In this document: one piece after another, positions 34,400 to 45,816 of the stretch | How the letters are laid out: each line of letters begins with the position of its first letter | How positions within the stretch are numbered: the stretch's first letter is position 1 | From: Filosporella fistucella | Lineage: Eukaryota > Ascomycota > Leotiomycetes > Helotiales | Reading direction: 5' to 3' | Assembly: GCA_030077755.1 (NCBI GenBank) | Contig: JAQJZZ010000010.1 | Coordinates: forward strand, 3,286,001 to 3,350,000 | DNA: 64,000 nt | Program-made: the position numbers and the translations under genes | The notes under the pieces: model-generated | What the model was told of the DNA's origin: nothing | Seen by the model: the letters and a program-made list of their open reading frames with translations, nothing else | Database searches by the model: none

Positions 34400-35662
34400 A
34401 TGCCTTCTGCCGTGAAAGATGTTCAGGTCACACCTCTTGACCACGGTCTGAAAAGCAATGTCGATTTCGGAGCTACAGTTCATGGCATCGATCTGAACAA
34501 TTTCACCGATTCAGACTTTGAGATCATTCATGCAGCTCTTCACAAACACAAGCTCTTAGTTTTCAAGGGACAACCACATATGCTGTTACCCCAAAGTCAA
34601 TACGAATTGACCAGAAGATTCGACCCTGAGGAGACTACTGGTGGCTTTGCTCATGGAGTAGATCCTTTTCTTACTTCCCATAACGGAGTTGACATATACG
34701 GTCTCCCAAATCGACCTGCAATCCCAATCCAACCACAAGTTCATATCCTGGGCCGTGGCGAGGTTCCAGAGAATCACTACCAATTCCCACCTGGATTTAA
34801 AGTCAAAGGGATTGATCATCATTACTTCCATCTTCCGCCTCATATCCCTACTGAAGAGCGAGAAGCTGGCAAGTCACGTTTCTACCAGTGGCATTTTGAT
34901 GGGTCACTTTACAGTATCCCTCCACCCCGAGTTGGCTGTCTTCTCGCTGTGCGCACGCCAAAAGGTCCAGACGTTACAGTACAATGGGATGATGGTACTG
35001 GTACTGAGATGAAAATTGCACCTGGTGCAACAGCCATGGTTGCTGGATCTAGGGCACTTGAGCTCTTGACTCCAGAGTTGAGAAACATCGCGTACAACAG
35101 CAAAATAGAGTATGCTCCTCACTGTTTCGAGTGGATGTCCACTGCACATAGCACGCGTTTGGGCCATACCATTGAAACAGAGGGGCTGGAGAAGCCTTTG
35201 GATAAGTTGAAACCATGGAGTCAGGATAAAGTTTGTACCTATCCCATGGTATGGAAGAATCCTGTGACGGGAGAGGACAGTCTACAGGTCCATGGGCAAG
35301 GTGCTTTCAAGCTCTTCTTGAAAAGTAGTCCGGATGGAGAAGAGACGGTGATTAGCAAGCTTGATGAGGTTAGAGCTTTCATGCACAAGTAAGTCTGTCA
35401 ATTTGAGCTTTGTATTTTGCTGACCTCTTTCAGGTTGATGCGACCAGTACTGGACCCGGCCAATATATATGCACATCGACATGAGGAACAAGATGTGATT
35501 CTCTGGTACAATCGAGCACTATGGCATTCCATCGTAAGTCAAATACACTACCTGAAAGGGAAATAATTAATTTTTCTTTAGACAGAATTCCCAGAGTCGT
35601 ACGGCCCAAGAATTATGCATCAATGTAACATTGCAGCTTCTGATCACCCAGTTGCAGCATGA
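34400..35662 (+). CDS. XanA-like 2-oxoglutarate/Fe(II) dioxygenase (TauD superfamily)
   Basis: Resembles fungal xanthine dioxygenase XanA, which hydroxylates xanthine to urate with 2-oxoglutarate. Exons 34400-35388, 35434-35533 and 35582-35662 encode 389 aa. Fe ligands are visible as the H-x-D in QWHFDGSLYSIPPPRVG (His165, Asp167) and a distal His361 in RALWHSITEFPESYGP. Arg373, twelve residues later, would bind 2-oxoglutarate; from what I recall of XanA, this His/Arg spacing is the same. Other XanA-like parts are TVQWDDGTGTEMKIAPG, KIEYAPHCFEWMSTAHS and PMVWKNPVTGEDSLQVH. The end has IMHQCNIAASD. Xanthine as substrate is plausible, but a paralogue acting on another compound cannot be excluded. 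Confidence 0.87.
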
Positions 35663-36231
35663 TGCGCGAAGTATCTTTTGCTCTATGCATACTTTCAAGC
35701 ATTGGATATATAGATGTTTATGTTTCGGAATTAGCTACAACTGTGCATGGAAGCTTCAATAAGATTCATAGACAGGTTTCTTGACCTTACAAACAGCCTG
35801 TTGTCAAGTTTCCTAGACAAAATATCCAGCCTCGGTTGCAGTGCAGGAATGCCAAGAAGTGCATCTCTGTGCCTTTTGTTACTTCGAGAGCATGGTTGGT
35901 TCAAATATATATCATATGTCGGATTCTCAGGATAAACCACCTCGAATCAATTCCGAAATTCTCGTGACTATGTGCTGCTTCGGGAAATGCAAGTTTCAAG
36001 TCCTTGGCCATGAATTGCGGTCTGGTAAGCGGTCCTCTTGGTGTTCACCCTGCTGCAGCCAGGGTGCTGCAGGCTTTCCCCCTAGCCGAATTCAGCACGT
36101 TGTACACACTATCGAATGAAGTGTGAGCCACATCCAGCTCTCCTTTCTCCTCTCACCGACACATTCAGTTCGTTCTGATGAACTCAAAACCCTTATACCA
36201 ATAATGGTTTCGTAGGATAGTCATATCAAAG
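35663..36231. other. Intergenic, dioxygenase to MFS
   Basis: 569 bp. A short duplicated CCTGCTGCAGCCAGGGTGCTGC segment lies near 36048-36069. Otherwise only the presumed MFS promoter. Confidence 0.4.
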
Positions 36232-37707
36232 ATGACACTCCAGAGTCTCTACCAAGAGCTGGGGCTGCATTCCCTTTTCGCATCTCCTCTGGACACAAAA
36301 ATCATTATCCTCCAGCGGTTTATCAGATTCTTTTCTTTTGGAGGCTCCACAATCGTACTCGTGCTGTACCTCCACGAACATGATATCCCAGCCTCACAAA
36401 TAGGGTTGTTCATGAGTTTGACCTTTGTGGGGGACATCATTAGCTTCGGACTAAGTCTTGTGGCAGATGGAATTGGAAGGAAGCACGTGCTAGCCATCGG
36501 AGCACTGATGATGGCGTTCTCAGGGTTTACTTTTGCTACATGTGGAAACTTTTGGCTCTTGTTATTCGCTGGTGTAGTGGGAATCATCAGTCCGAAGTAT
36601 GTTTTCATGGCCTTGTATATTAGATTGAAATGCTGACGCGCTGGTGAAGTGGGAGAGAGATTGGCCCTTTCACCTCCATCGAAGAGTCTACCTTGGCTCA
36701 TCTCACGGCGCCAGATATCCGTAGCGATATTTTTGCTTGGTATGTGGTGATTGGATCAGCAGGAAGTGCTGCTGGGAAATTCACCACTGGTTGGGCTGTC
36801 CAGCAGTTGCAAAATGGTCTAGGTTGGGCTTCTATTAAGTCCTATCAGGCTGTGTTTTTCACGTATGCTATACTTGGAATGGCCAACTTCACACTTGCAT
36901 GGTCTCTGAGCACAAACGTTGAGCTTCACAGAATTACTACTAAGCCAGCCCGGAATGCGGACGAAGGCGAGGAAGACGCATTACTGCCCCGAGGTGAGAT
37001 CGAACAAACCCAGGAGATTGAGAAGAAACGTGCCTGGTTACCACGTATCAGTAGGGAAAGTCGTGGGATTGTTTTCCGGCTATGCTGCTTATTTGCTGTA
37101 GACTCTTTGGCGTCAGGTCTCGTTCCTGCGTAAGTCATCTCGCATCGCCGTAGAATTTGTCGTTGATTATTTTAGGTCCTGGGTGACATACTTTTTCTTC
37201 TCGAAGTTCAATATACCTACTGGCTCACTCGGTACAATTTTTTCTATCATGGCCATTCTGTCAGCTATTTCGTCTGTCGTCGCTGCATCGTTGTCCAAGA
37301 GAATTGGCCTCATCAACACTATGGTATTCACGCACCTCCCCTCCGCTATCGCTCTAGCAATGATACCAATCCCATCCTCACTCACTGGAGCCATTTGTTT
37401 TCTCATCATCAGGTCATCTCTCGCGTCAATGGACATTGCTCCGAAAGCCGCTTTCCTATCGATGGTCGTACAGCCTGGGGAGCGGACTGCTGTTATGGGG
37501 TTCATCTCTGTGGTCAGAACCTTTAGTCAGAGCTGCGGGCCATTCATCACCGGGCTACTTGCCCAGTCTGGGAAATTCTGGGTCACTTTTGTTGTTGCAG
37601 GCTCTCTGAAAGCTTTTTATGATCTGGGACTTCTAATAGCATTCAGTAGTCACAAAGTGCGGGAAGAGAATTCTTCGAATGCCAATGCGGAAGACGTCGA
37701 GCCTTGA
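36232..37707 (+). CDS. Major facilitator superfamily transporter
   Basis: Membrane transporter; substrate unknown. Exons 36232-36596, 36650-37129 and 37176-37707 encode 458 aa. TM segments include IVLVLYLHEHDI, IGLFMSLTFVGDIISFGLSL, VLAIGALMMAFSGFTFATCG and LLLFAGVVGIISPNG. The MFS loop 2-3 signature appears as LVADGIGRKHVLAIG. After EEDALLPRGEIEQ, a polar central loop, come VSSGLVPASW-like and IFSIMAILSAISSVVAASL, ending with SFSQSCGPFITG-type TM10-11. It resembles a small group of ascomycete MFS proteins with the motif GPFTSIEESTLAHLT between TM4 and TM5. It follows the dioxygenase gene on the same strand and may move its substrate or product. Confidence 0.85.
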
Positions 37708-38630
37708 GATTCTAGTGCAGAGCTGGATGAATTGCCAGCTGTACCCAATACAGAATCTGAGTTTGGAATGTGGATGAGTTCCCCAGTGACGTCTTTCACA
37801 TTACAGATTCAAATGGTGTGGGAATTTCAACACATGTTCCGAAGCCTGTGTCCATTGACTCAGGCTGGAACCTCTAACTGGAGGAACTTAGTACACAACC
37901 TACTTGGGCAAATAAGCTTGACTCGTTTGTAGCTATGGACGACTGAATTCACGTTAATTGGCTGGATTAAGTCGTTAAAATGAGTTACGGGGTTAGTGAT
38001 GTTTTGTTATGAGCCTATCTACTTGTTCTTAGGACATACTCCTCATTTGACTCTATATACCAAATTGCCACTATCTTTGTTACAGCACACCTGCAAATCT
38101 AGCTTAGCAAAGCGATATTCCCAGGGTTGTAAAACAAAATTCTCAACTATCCTAAAACCAGATGCGCTCAGCGTGGCCATCGCGCCCCGCGCCACATACA
38201 CCACACGTCTTGCAACCCGGAGCACATAAGCAGCCTGAAATATATTATTTGGATATAGCTTCTCCTGGCTCCAAGTATGCACACTTCACATATATCTCCC
38301 TCTGATTCCCGCAATAATTTAATCACGACTTTGTCCTCATCCTCTTCCAAGTCATTCATAGTCACTCCCCTCCCTATGCAACCCGCCCAGAAGTCCGGAC
38401 AATACTCTGAAAGAGGGAAGTGGACCATCCCAACCCGCTGGAAAGAGGCACCATGGCGCTTGGCACAAGCTATCCGCAACGGAGCCACTATCTTCCGCAC
38501 TTCAATCTGTATCTACCTATCTTGCCACAATTTTCTCTTCCTGTTAATCAGCTCTAATCATCTACTTGCGCCAGAGAAAGTGCATCTTCTTATAGACTAT
38601 CGATTGAGGAGCTTTCAAAGAAGCAATAGA
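37708..38630. other. 0.9-kb intergenic region
   Basis: Open frames on both strands here lack family features. Nothing recognised besides the presumed promoter of the ADH gene. Confidence 0.35.
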
Positions 38631-40439
38631 ATGGCGACAGAGACGACGGAAGCTCGCGTCAATCGCGCGATACTCTACACGGAGCCTGGCACCACGAAAA
38701 CGCATATCGAAGAGATAGCTGTTGGGGCACCGGGGCCTGGAGAGGTACTTGTCAGAATGTTAGTGATTTCCTGGTGTGATGTCCTCTATAGCAATCATTT
38801 ATTCTCTCACATTTTCTACATGTGTTGAGATTTCCTACTGTATTTCCAATGTTCCCGCTTTTTTCATCAGTCGAGATGGGCCGATAACTCCGCCGAGGTT
38901 GGAGGGGTTGTCCAGTATTGCGGTTTCCTACGGCGGTCTAGTCCCTTGCGAGTAGGAGATGGTGGGGTTGATTTTCAGGGGTTCGCTCGGCTGACAATAG
39001 GGGACTGATGTGTATCTATGACCAAGAAAATCATATGAAGAGGGGCACAAATGCTGATATATATTCGGAAATAGGTTGTATTCGGGTGTTTGCCATACAG
39101 ATTATGGATTCTGTACTAGCGCTTTTGGGCTACCGATTTCTGTCCCTCCTGGTAAGCCTCTTTCAATGGTTTGGAAGTGTAGAGGGAATGCTGATCTAGA
39201 ATAGGGCAAGTTGGTGGTCATGAGGGTAAGAATACACAATACCACCAGCAAGAGGTTAAATTCTGACAAGGACAGGAATTGGAGAAGTGATCGAACTAGG
39301 ACCAGGAGTCACAGCGCCTGCAATTGGAGCAAAGGTAGGGATAAAGTATGCTGCTGATGCGTGTCTGAACTGTGGTACGTCCAATCTTCCTTCCTCACCC
39401 CCTCTCGAAGGTCCGCCACCTATTCAGAAGAAGCTGGCTAATACATGCTCAGAAAACTGTCTCCTCGGCGGCGAGACATCTTGCCCCTCAGTTAAGATAT
39501 CTGGATTCTTTACTCCAGGTACTTTCCAGCAATACCTCGTCAGCTCTGCAAAATACGTGACACTTATTCCAGATGGAATCGACCTCGCAGGCGCTGCTCC
39601 TTTGGTAAGCTTGCGAAGAACCTTAAACATATGAATTTGCTAGATTCAGAGCTTCGTTAATCCATCTAGATGTGCGGCGGCATCACGGTCTATGCCGCGT
39701 TGAAAAGATCCAATACCAAACCTGGGGACTGGGTTCTCGTTACGGGCGGCGGAGGCGGTCTTGGTCGTAAGTTCTCATCTATGAAAGCCCCATTTCAATG
39801 GTATCCATCAATTAACTTACCTAAGATCTCGCGATTCAATACGCCAAAGCTCTCGGCTGTCGTGTTATTGCTCTTGACGTGGAATCCAAACAGGACCTCT
39901 GCACCTCCCTCGGCGCAGACGCCTTTCTAGATTTCACTTCCTTCGCCACAGACGCAGCTCTTACCGAAGCGGTACGAGAGATTGTACCTACAGGTGTGAA
40001 GACTGTTTTATGTTGTGCAGCTAGCAATAAAGCATACGCGCAGGCAGTGAGTTTCATTGGGTTCAGAGGAACGCTGGTGTGTCTTGGGATGCCCGAGGGG
40101 GAAGGGGTGCCGATAGGAGGTGCGATGGTGTTTCCATTGATGAATATGGAAGTGGGAATTATCGGTGAGTTTGGTTCAACTTCAGGTTCATGATTTGAGT
40201 GAGAAGAATCTAACTTGAAATAGCTGTCAAGGCGGGGAATAGATTGGAAGCCAAAGAGGCGCTTGATATTGCAGCGAGAGGACTGGTGAAGACTCACTAC
40301 CAGCTGAGACCTATGGATAGCTTGACACAGGTAAGCCGATTTATGTATCTGTTGTTAATGGTTCTAAAGACAAAAATAGGTATTCGAAGAAATGGAACAA
40401 GGGAAAATCAATGGGCGGGTCGTCATTGACTTGAGGTGA
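38631..40439 (+). CDS. Zinc-dependent alcohol dehydrogenase (MDR superfamily)
   Basis: NAD(P)-dependent medium-chain alcohol dehydrogenase. Nine exons join in frame: 38631-38758, 39075-39151, 39205-39225 (21 nt), 39276-39374, 39453-39604, 39670-39766, 39826-40164, 40224-40330 and 40380-40439; 359 aa. Catalytic zinc ligands: Cys in YSGVCHTDYGF, the GGHEGIGEV His-Glu pair. The structural zinc lobe is CLNCENCLLGGETSC. The cofactor loop is VLVTGGGGGLGHLAIQYA. Ending: VFEEMEQGKINGRVVIDLR. The first intron (316 nt) is the longest in this gene. The 21-nt exon encodes QVGGHEG, including a zinc ligand, so its skipping would inactivate the enzyme. Substrate not known; yeast Adh1-like class by length and motifs. 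Confidence 0.9.
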
Positions 40440-42247
40440 TATATCAAGATTGAGATCGATTTTTGACAGGTAGATGAGACATTAGGCGTATCTATTCTGC
40501 AAGGCGCTACGAAATACTGTGAGATCAAGCATAGTCGTCGATCATCTGTAGGCATTTCCATTACTGAAAATACAGACCTTCCTGACCAATATCCCAATAT
40601 AACTGTTGGCAACAAAAACGACTAATGCGAAAACTTATTGATATTATTCGTACGTACTCGCATGAAACCACCTTCGAGTTCTTCCACATTTGACATCTCA
40701 TTCTTGCCCTTCCGTTTCCTAACCACAACAACATGCACATATCGCACTTACAACCTTCAATGCACAAGATAATCTTACAGCTGGGACAATATCAGCCTTG
40801 CTCAGAACCCAATAGTGATACACTAACACGTCTTTGATCACACCTCCACCTCGCATACTTACTTCCTCTGGGACGGGCGTCATCATATGGTCTCTAGCCT
40901 GTATCATCCTTGACATACTTCATCGTTAGATACGGATAATGTGCTCGAGATTTGGTTATCGCCATCTCTGTCAAGATATTTGAATTCTAGGAAGAGAGGT
41001 TTAGAAACGCAGAAACATACCGGTTGTACCATCACGACTTCTCTCTCCCCATTGCCAGTTTCCTCTCCCCTCATCATCTGCTGCTTCTGTGGCTGTCTCT
41101 CCTGTAGCTGGGTTGCCTCCATGATAGCAAATTTGTGTCTTGACTTGGAAAAACAACCACAATATTTGATTTAATAATCTAATCTTCCTCTTTCCCTTTG
41201 ATTTGTATGTGAAATGTACAGCCTGAAAAGCAAGAAATTATTCTCTCCCAGGCTTTATTTTTTGAGCAGCAAGCTGCTGCTTAATGAGTAAGTCTGCGAA
41301 CCTAACAGCGCCTGAGGTGGAACCATTAATCCTTGACGAGAAGAAAGCTCTTGAACCAATCGATACAAGCATTCTTTTATCGATTGATTCTCGATTGGGC
41401 ATGACAAGAGTGAGGTATGATACTTCTTTAGATATTTATCGATTGCAGGGCACCACAATAGGAAAAAGACGAGGCGTGCTAAGAAAGGCTTGATGTTCAG
41501 GGTCGTGCGTAGTGGGATGCGGCGGGCTGACTTGGAGATTGTGAGATCAAATATGAGAGGCGGTTTTGGCAACGGCCTGTTGGGCCCCAATATTACATTG
41601 ATTGGTTCTTGTGTTCTCATTCAGTCGGTATGTAGCTCCTACTCAAAATGAGGCTCACCAGCGCAAAGCTCTCCGTTATTGGAACCCGTATTGTAGAAAA
41701 TTTATGAGATTTCCACTCGTAGCTAGGCGTACTCTTTCTGTAAGACAGATTTTCAGCATCGCTTGAAGATATAGCAGGCTCGATACTAGACGTTCGAGCG
41801 TATAGTTACACAATACACTACATAAAGAAAAGAGAAGATCCTATATTATAATCCGGCTATTAGTTTCCTAAGCACGCAATCATGTCATATAGAAGTCAAT
41901 GCATTTCTGCACCATCTAAGGCAGGTAGTGCCAGAGCTACAGCCCAAGAAGAATCCTAGAGTATTAATGAACATAGCAAATGTCAACAAATTCTTATTCG
42001 CCAAAAGGAGAAAGAAAGAAGACAAAGCCTGAGTCACAACACCCTCCACGACTTCGCGCGTGCCGAAACGTCGCTAAGCTCCGATTTTGATCCTTCTAAA
42101 AAATGCCCCGCATGTACTGCAATGAACTCTCGATTCCTTCATCTCTGCGTCACCTACAGCAAAAGTTCGCAGGGCTTATTCTCTTAACAGTCACTGCAGT
42201 CCAATCAACAGTTCTAATCCAGGGTAATTTACCCGTTCGCCGGTGCA
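40440..42247. other. 1.8-kb gene-poor region
   Basis: No gene I can support. A minus-strand open frame at 40904-41122 is Gln/Glu-rich and unsupported. AT content rises toward 41700-42000. Confidence 0.4.
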
Positions 42248-43450
42248 ATGCCCCCTCGCAAACCTCACACTAAATCAAGGAGAGGATGCCTCCAGTGCAA
42301 ACAGAGACATTCTAAGGTTTGGCCCAGTTCTCCCCGAGGAATTGATCATCTGACTTTTGCCTCATAGTGCGATGAGCAACATCCTCAATGCTCGACATGC
42401 AGCCGTCTTGGGGTAGAATGTACATGGCGAACCTGGAAACCACTCCATGCACTACCGGAAACCTGTCCTCCTCATCCGCCCTCGCCCACGCCGTCCTCGG
42501 TTCTGAGATCTGACAATGTACCAAAAAGCTTGAGTAGTAATAGTGCAATATCGGATGATTTGGCACTCGATGACCTCAAACTTCTCCACCACTTCACAAC
42601 GAAAACATGCACCACGCTCGATTCCGTGGCCTCGCAGCATCATATCTGGCGTGAGGCTATCGTCCAGATTGGGTTTCAACACCCGTTTCTCTTGCGAGGA
42701 ATCCTGAGCATTTCTGCACTCCACTTAGCAACTTTAACCCCAAACTCGAACTCAAATTTTGTTGTTCAAGCATCAAACCAGTACAATCGTGCACTTATGG
42801 GATTCCGGGATGCTCTCCGCGATATTGGGGAAGGCAATTGCGTAGCAGTCTTTGCCTTTTCATGTATCACTGTTGTTCATGCATTTGCTGTCGCCCAAAT
42901 CCAACCAACCTTAGATCCGACGTCGGATTTCCTGAATTGCATGCGTCTGGTCCAAGGAGTGGTGACTGTTCTGGAACCACACTATGAAGCACTCTTGAAA
43001 AGTGATCTCAATCCAATTGTCGAGAACGGTCCAAAAGGAGTCAACAAAGCAGTCAATCAAGGAGAAATTCCGGAAATCCTACAGTTGAAATCCCTTGTCA
43101 AATCAATACCGGACGAGGATCGCGGCGAAACAGCGAATGCATACATACAGGCGATTGATATTCTCCATGGCATTTTATTGGAAGCTGAGGAAGCTGGTGA
43201 AAATCAGTCATATCTGGCTTTAATATTCAGCTGGCCTGCATTTTTGCCCCCGAGATTCTTTGCAGCCCTGTCGATTCAAGAGCCTGTATCGCTCATCATA
43301 ATGGCACATTTTGCCAGCATACTTGGCCGCAAGAGAGCCTTTTGGTGGATTGAATGTTGGAACAAATGCATCGTGCATGATGTTGAGTCAAAACTTGGTC
43401 CTGACTTAGTTGAGTGGGTTCAATGGCCCAAGAAAATGTGTGAAGATTAG
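42248..43450 (+). CDS. Zn2Cys6 transcription factor, UPC2-like
   Basis: Exons 42248-42316 and 42368-43450 encode 383 aa. The zinc cluster spans the intron: RRGCLQCKQRHSK then CDEQHPQCSTCSRLGVECTW, with six Cys. A Pro/Ser linker follows. The C-terminal domain begins LDDLKLLHHFTTKTC and has FLLRGILSISALHLATL, the pattern of sterol-uptake-control (Upc2-type) fungal regulators, then YNRALMGFRDALRDI and FAFSCITVVHAFAVAQ. The last helix region is RAFWWIECWNKCIVHDV. It is convergent with an RTA1-family gene; Upc2-type factors often control lipid genes, but a regulatory link here is only inference. Confidence 0.88.
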
Positions 43451-43519
43451 GTGGGGTATATATTCTTTTTCTATTCTCTCTTTTCCACACACGGCAACCT
43501 TTTCTCCTAAATATATCTT

Positions 43520-44506
43520 CTATTTTCTCTCACGACTTTCTAACAAATCAAATTCAGTCCCCGATGATCGATGGAAACCTTTATTACACTCCAGAAACAA
43601 TCTGCCTGGATGCTGCCACAGGAATATGCCCACCACGGATAACATTAATATGGCATCGAAGATGTAGAGCATATATTCATGCGAAAGAATCCACCCATTA
43701 TTGCCCATGAGATATTCGACGACTCGGAAGATGCTTCGGACAAGGATGATGACGCTCGTTAAATACAGGTTGTGGATGTGCTCGCGCCAGGGAATCCCTG
43801 GTGAATTCGACAACACGGTCGGGTTTAAATTGATGCGATAGTGGAAGACGACGGCCGAGATGAGGAAGAATCCGAAGAAGAATATCTGTATGAACAGGCC
43901 GACAACAATTATTTTCTCCCCTGCGTGCAGTAGAGCTAGAGTTCCAGCTGCCTGTATCCCCCCTCCTAGAGACTGTACAAAGAAAGATACGCAATCTCCG
44001 GTCACGAAGATCTTTGTGAGCCACTTTAATCGAATTACCGAGTGCCGTTCGCCATCAATCAATTCGATAACTCGCCCAAGGGCCATGTATATAGAAGCAG
44101 CGAAGAGCGCTGGTGAGATCAAAATGAGCAACGCTTGGATGACTGGAGATAGTAAACAAAATCAGTTATAGACCCAAAGCGAGAAAAAGACGGCATGTGC
44201 TTACTGAAGCCTGGCAACCCCGCTGGATCATAATGCGACCATATTCTGCCACCGTATCCAGCTGCTTCCACTGTAGCCGTGGCGTTAGCTGCTGATGGTG
44301 AATGATGATTTGAAGGATCCGTAGCAATTTGGCTTACTGAAACATCCAATTGCGAATGGGATGAAGAAATTGGCCTGGAGTTTTCGTACGAAAAACATGT
44401 GGGCAATGCCCCCAATAGAGAACAATGCTACCCCAAGGATAGCAGGTACTAACTCTGGAGTATATTGATAGAGCGCGTAAGTGAAGTCATCCCGAATGTA
44501 GAGCAT
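43520..44506 (-). CDS. RTA1-family lipid-exporter-like membrane protein
   Basis: Seven-TM fungal protein of the RTA1/Rsb1 group, linked in yeast to lipid translocation and 7-aminocholesterol resistance. Exons 44338-44506, 44205-44270 and 43520-44142 encode 285 aa. Features: YQYTPELVPAILGVALFSIG (TM1), GYGGRIWSHYDPAGLPGF, ALLILISPALFAASIYMALG, then GDCVSFFVQSLGGGIQAAG, the RTA1 hallmark, and FFGFFLISAVVFHYRI and SVIILVRSIFRVVEYLMGNN. The end GFHRSSGTEFDLLESRERK is cytosolic and polar. The model is complete; exon 2 is 66 nt. Confidence 0.9.
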
Positions 44507-45816
44507 ATCTGGATGACCTGGGAAAAAGTTTCAAAAGAAGACAAGAGTGGCGCGTACGGGGCCAGGCTGGGTGTTCTCGTTGTTTATGAAATAAATATCG
44601 GTGTTTTTGGTTGCTCATTTTAATAAGACTGTGAGTGTATAGAGGTTAGAATTTTCACCTGTTGCAATACACGAGCCTCTTTAGAAGTCATGCTTCTCAT
44701 CGCGTCCATCTCTTACCGTTCCCATCGTACTCGCTAAAATACAAATTCTCCTTTTTTGGTCCGTCGAGTCGGTACTAGTACCTTCATTCGGGCCTCTTAA
44801 TGCGGGGTATGAACCTAGCTGGAGGTACCTACTTCTATACCTACCTTGCTGCGGGGAATGCAAGGTCCACCTGCACCCTTGTAACCCTTCACTTGCGTCC
44901 ACAAGGACACTCGAGGCACTCCACTTGGGATCCTCATAGTCTCATGGTCACGGCTTGACTTTGTCCGTGAGAGCCATCAGTCAATGTTTATGTTGTACCG
45001 AAGATGTCACTATTCGGGGGTTAATTTATTGATAGGTACATAAGTCCGAGCCATGTGGATCTATACCTATAAGGTACCTATCTAACATCGTATACCGTGT
45101 TGCTTCGCACACCTCCGTATACTTCTCTTCAATTGATATCTTGATGCCTTCTTCCCAGAACGTTCTACATAACTGGGACCGCACTGTAGCTCTCCCCTGT
45201 CCTCGTAGATATTAGGTCCAGGGGATGTATTCATAATGTCTAACTCCTAGCAAGGTAAACGTCACTTACCAAGGGCTTCCCTCTGAGGAAGATGGTATAT
45301 ATGGTTGTGAGAGAGAGGCATTCTACGTGAGTGTGAGAGCGATATTCTAAATACATGTCTGTGGGGAGAGCTAGAGTACCAGCAGATAGAATTTTAGTAA
45401 TTCACGAGAAGAGAAGCTAGGGAAATAATAATGACATCCTACCATACCTTATTCCGCTTTCCCCGCTTTTGCAAGATATAATTCCACATTTTCGGGCCGT
45501 TAACGAAAACAGACCTTAATCTTGTATATATCTTGTTCTTGGCCGTATCGGCAGATTGAATTAACCCTGCCTTTCTGAGCCAAGGCACGAATTGCCATGT
45601 CTACTTACCGTGATGTCAACAGGCCTTTCTTTACATGCGAATTGACTTTTCTTTACCCCATGGGATGAATGTCTCGTATCCTGTTGCGCCGAAAGAACGA
45701 GATAATTTTCTATCCTATGTCTCGACCAGAGTATAAGTAGTACGCAATGTCTGAGTCTTTCATAGAGGCATTGAAAACTCCTTCTGTCATCTGCCGATTT
45801 CAATTTGGGTTTTCCA
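44507..45816. other. 1.3-kb intergenic region
   Basis: Divergent spacer between the RTA1 and GH106-like genes. TAGGTACCT-like words recur (about 44822-44845, 45030-45080). No coding region or RNA gene found. Confidence 0.4.

Noticed and set aside
38168..38500. Minus-strand frame of 110 codons upstream of the ADH gene
   Set aside because: No domain, and neighbouring frames on the other strand are as long; chance-like.
40904..41122. Small minus-strand frame, Gln/Glu-rich
   Set aside because: No homology pattern, poor start and end context; the only intron that would extend it is 34 nt.
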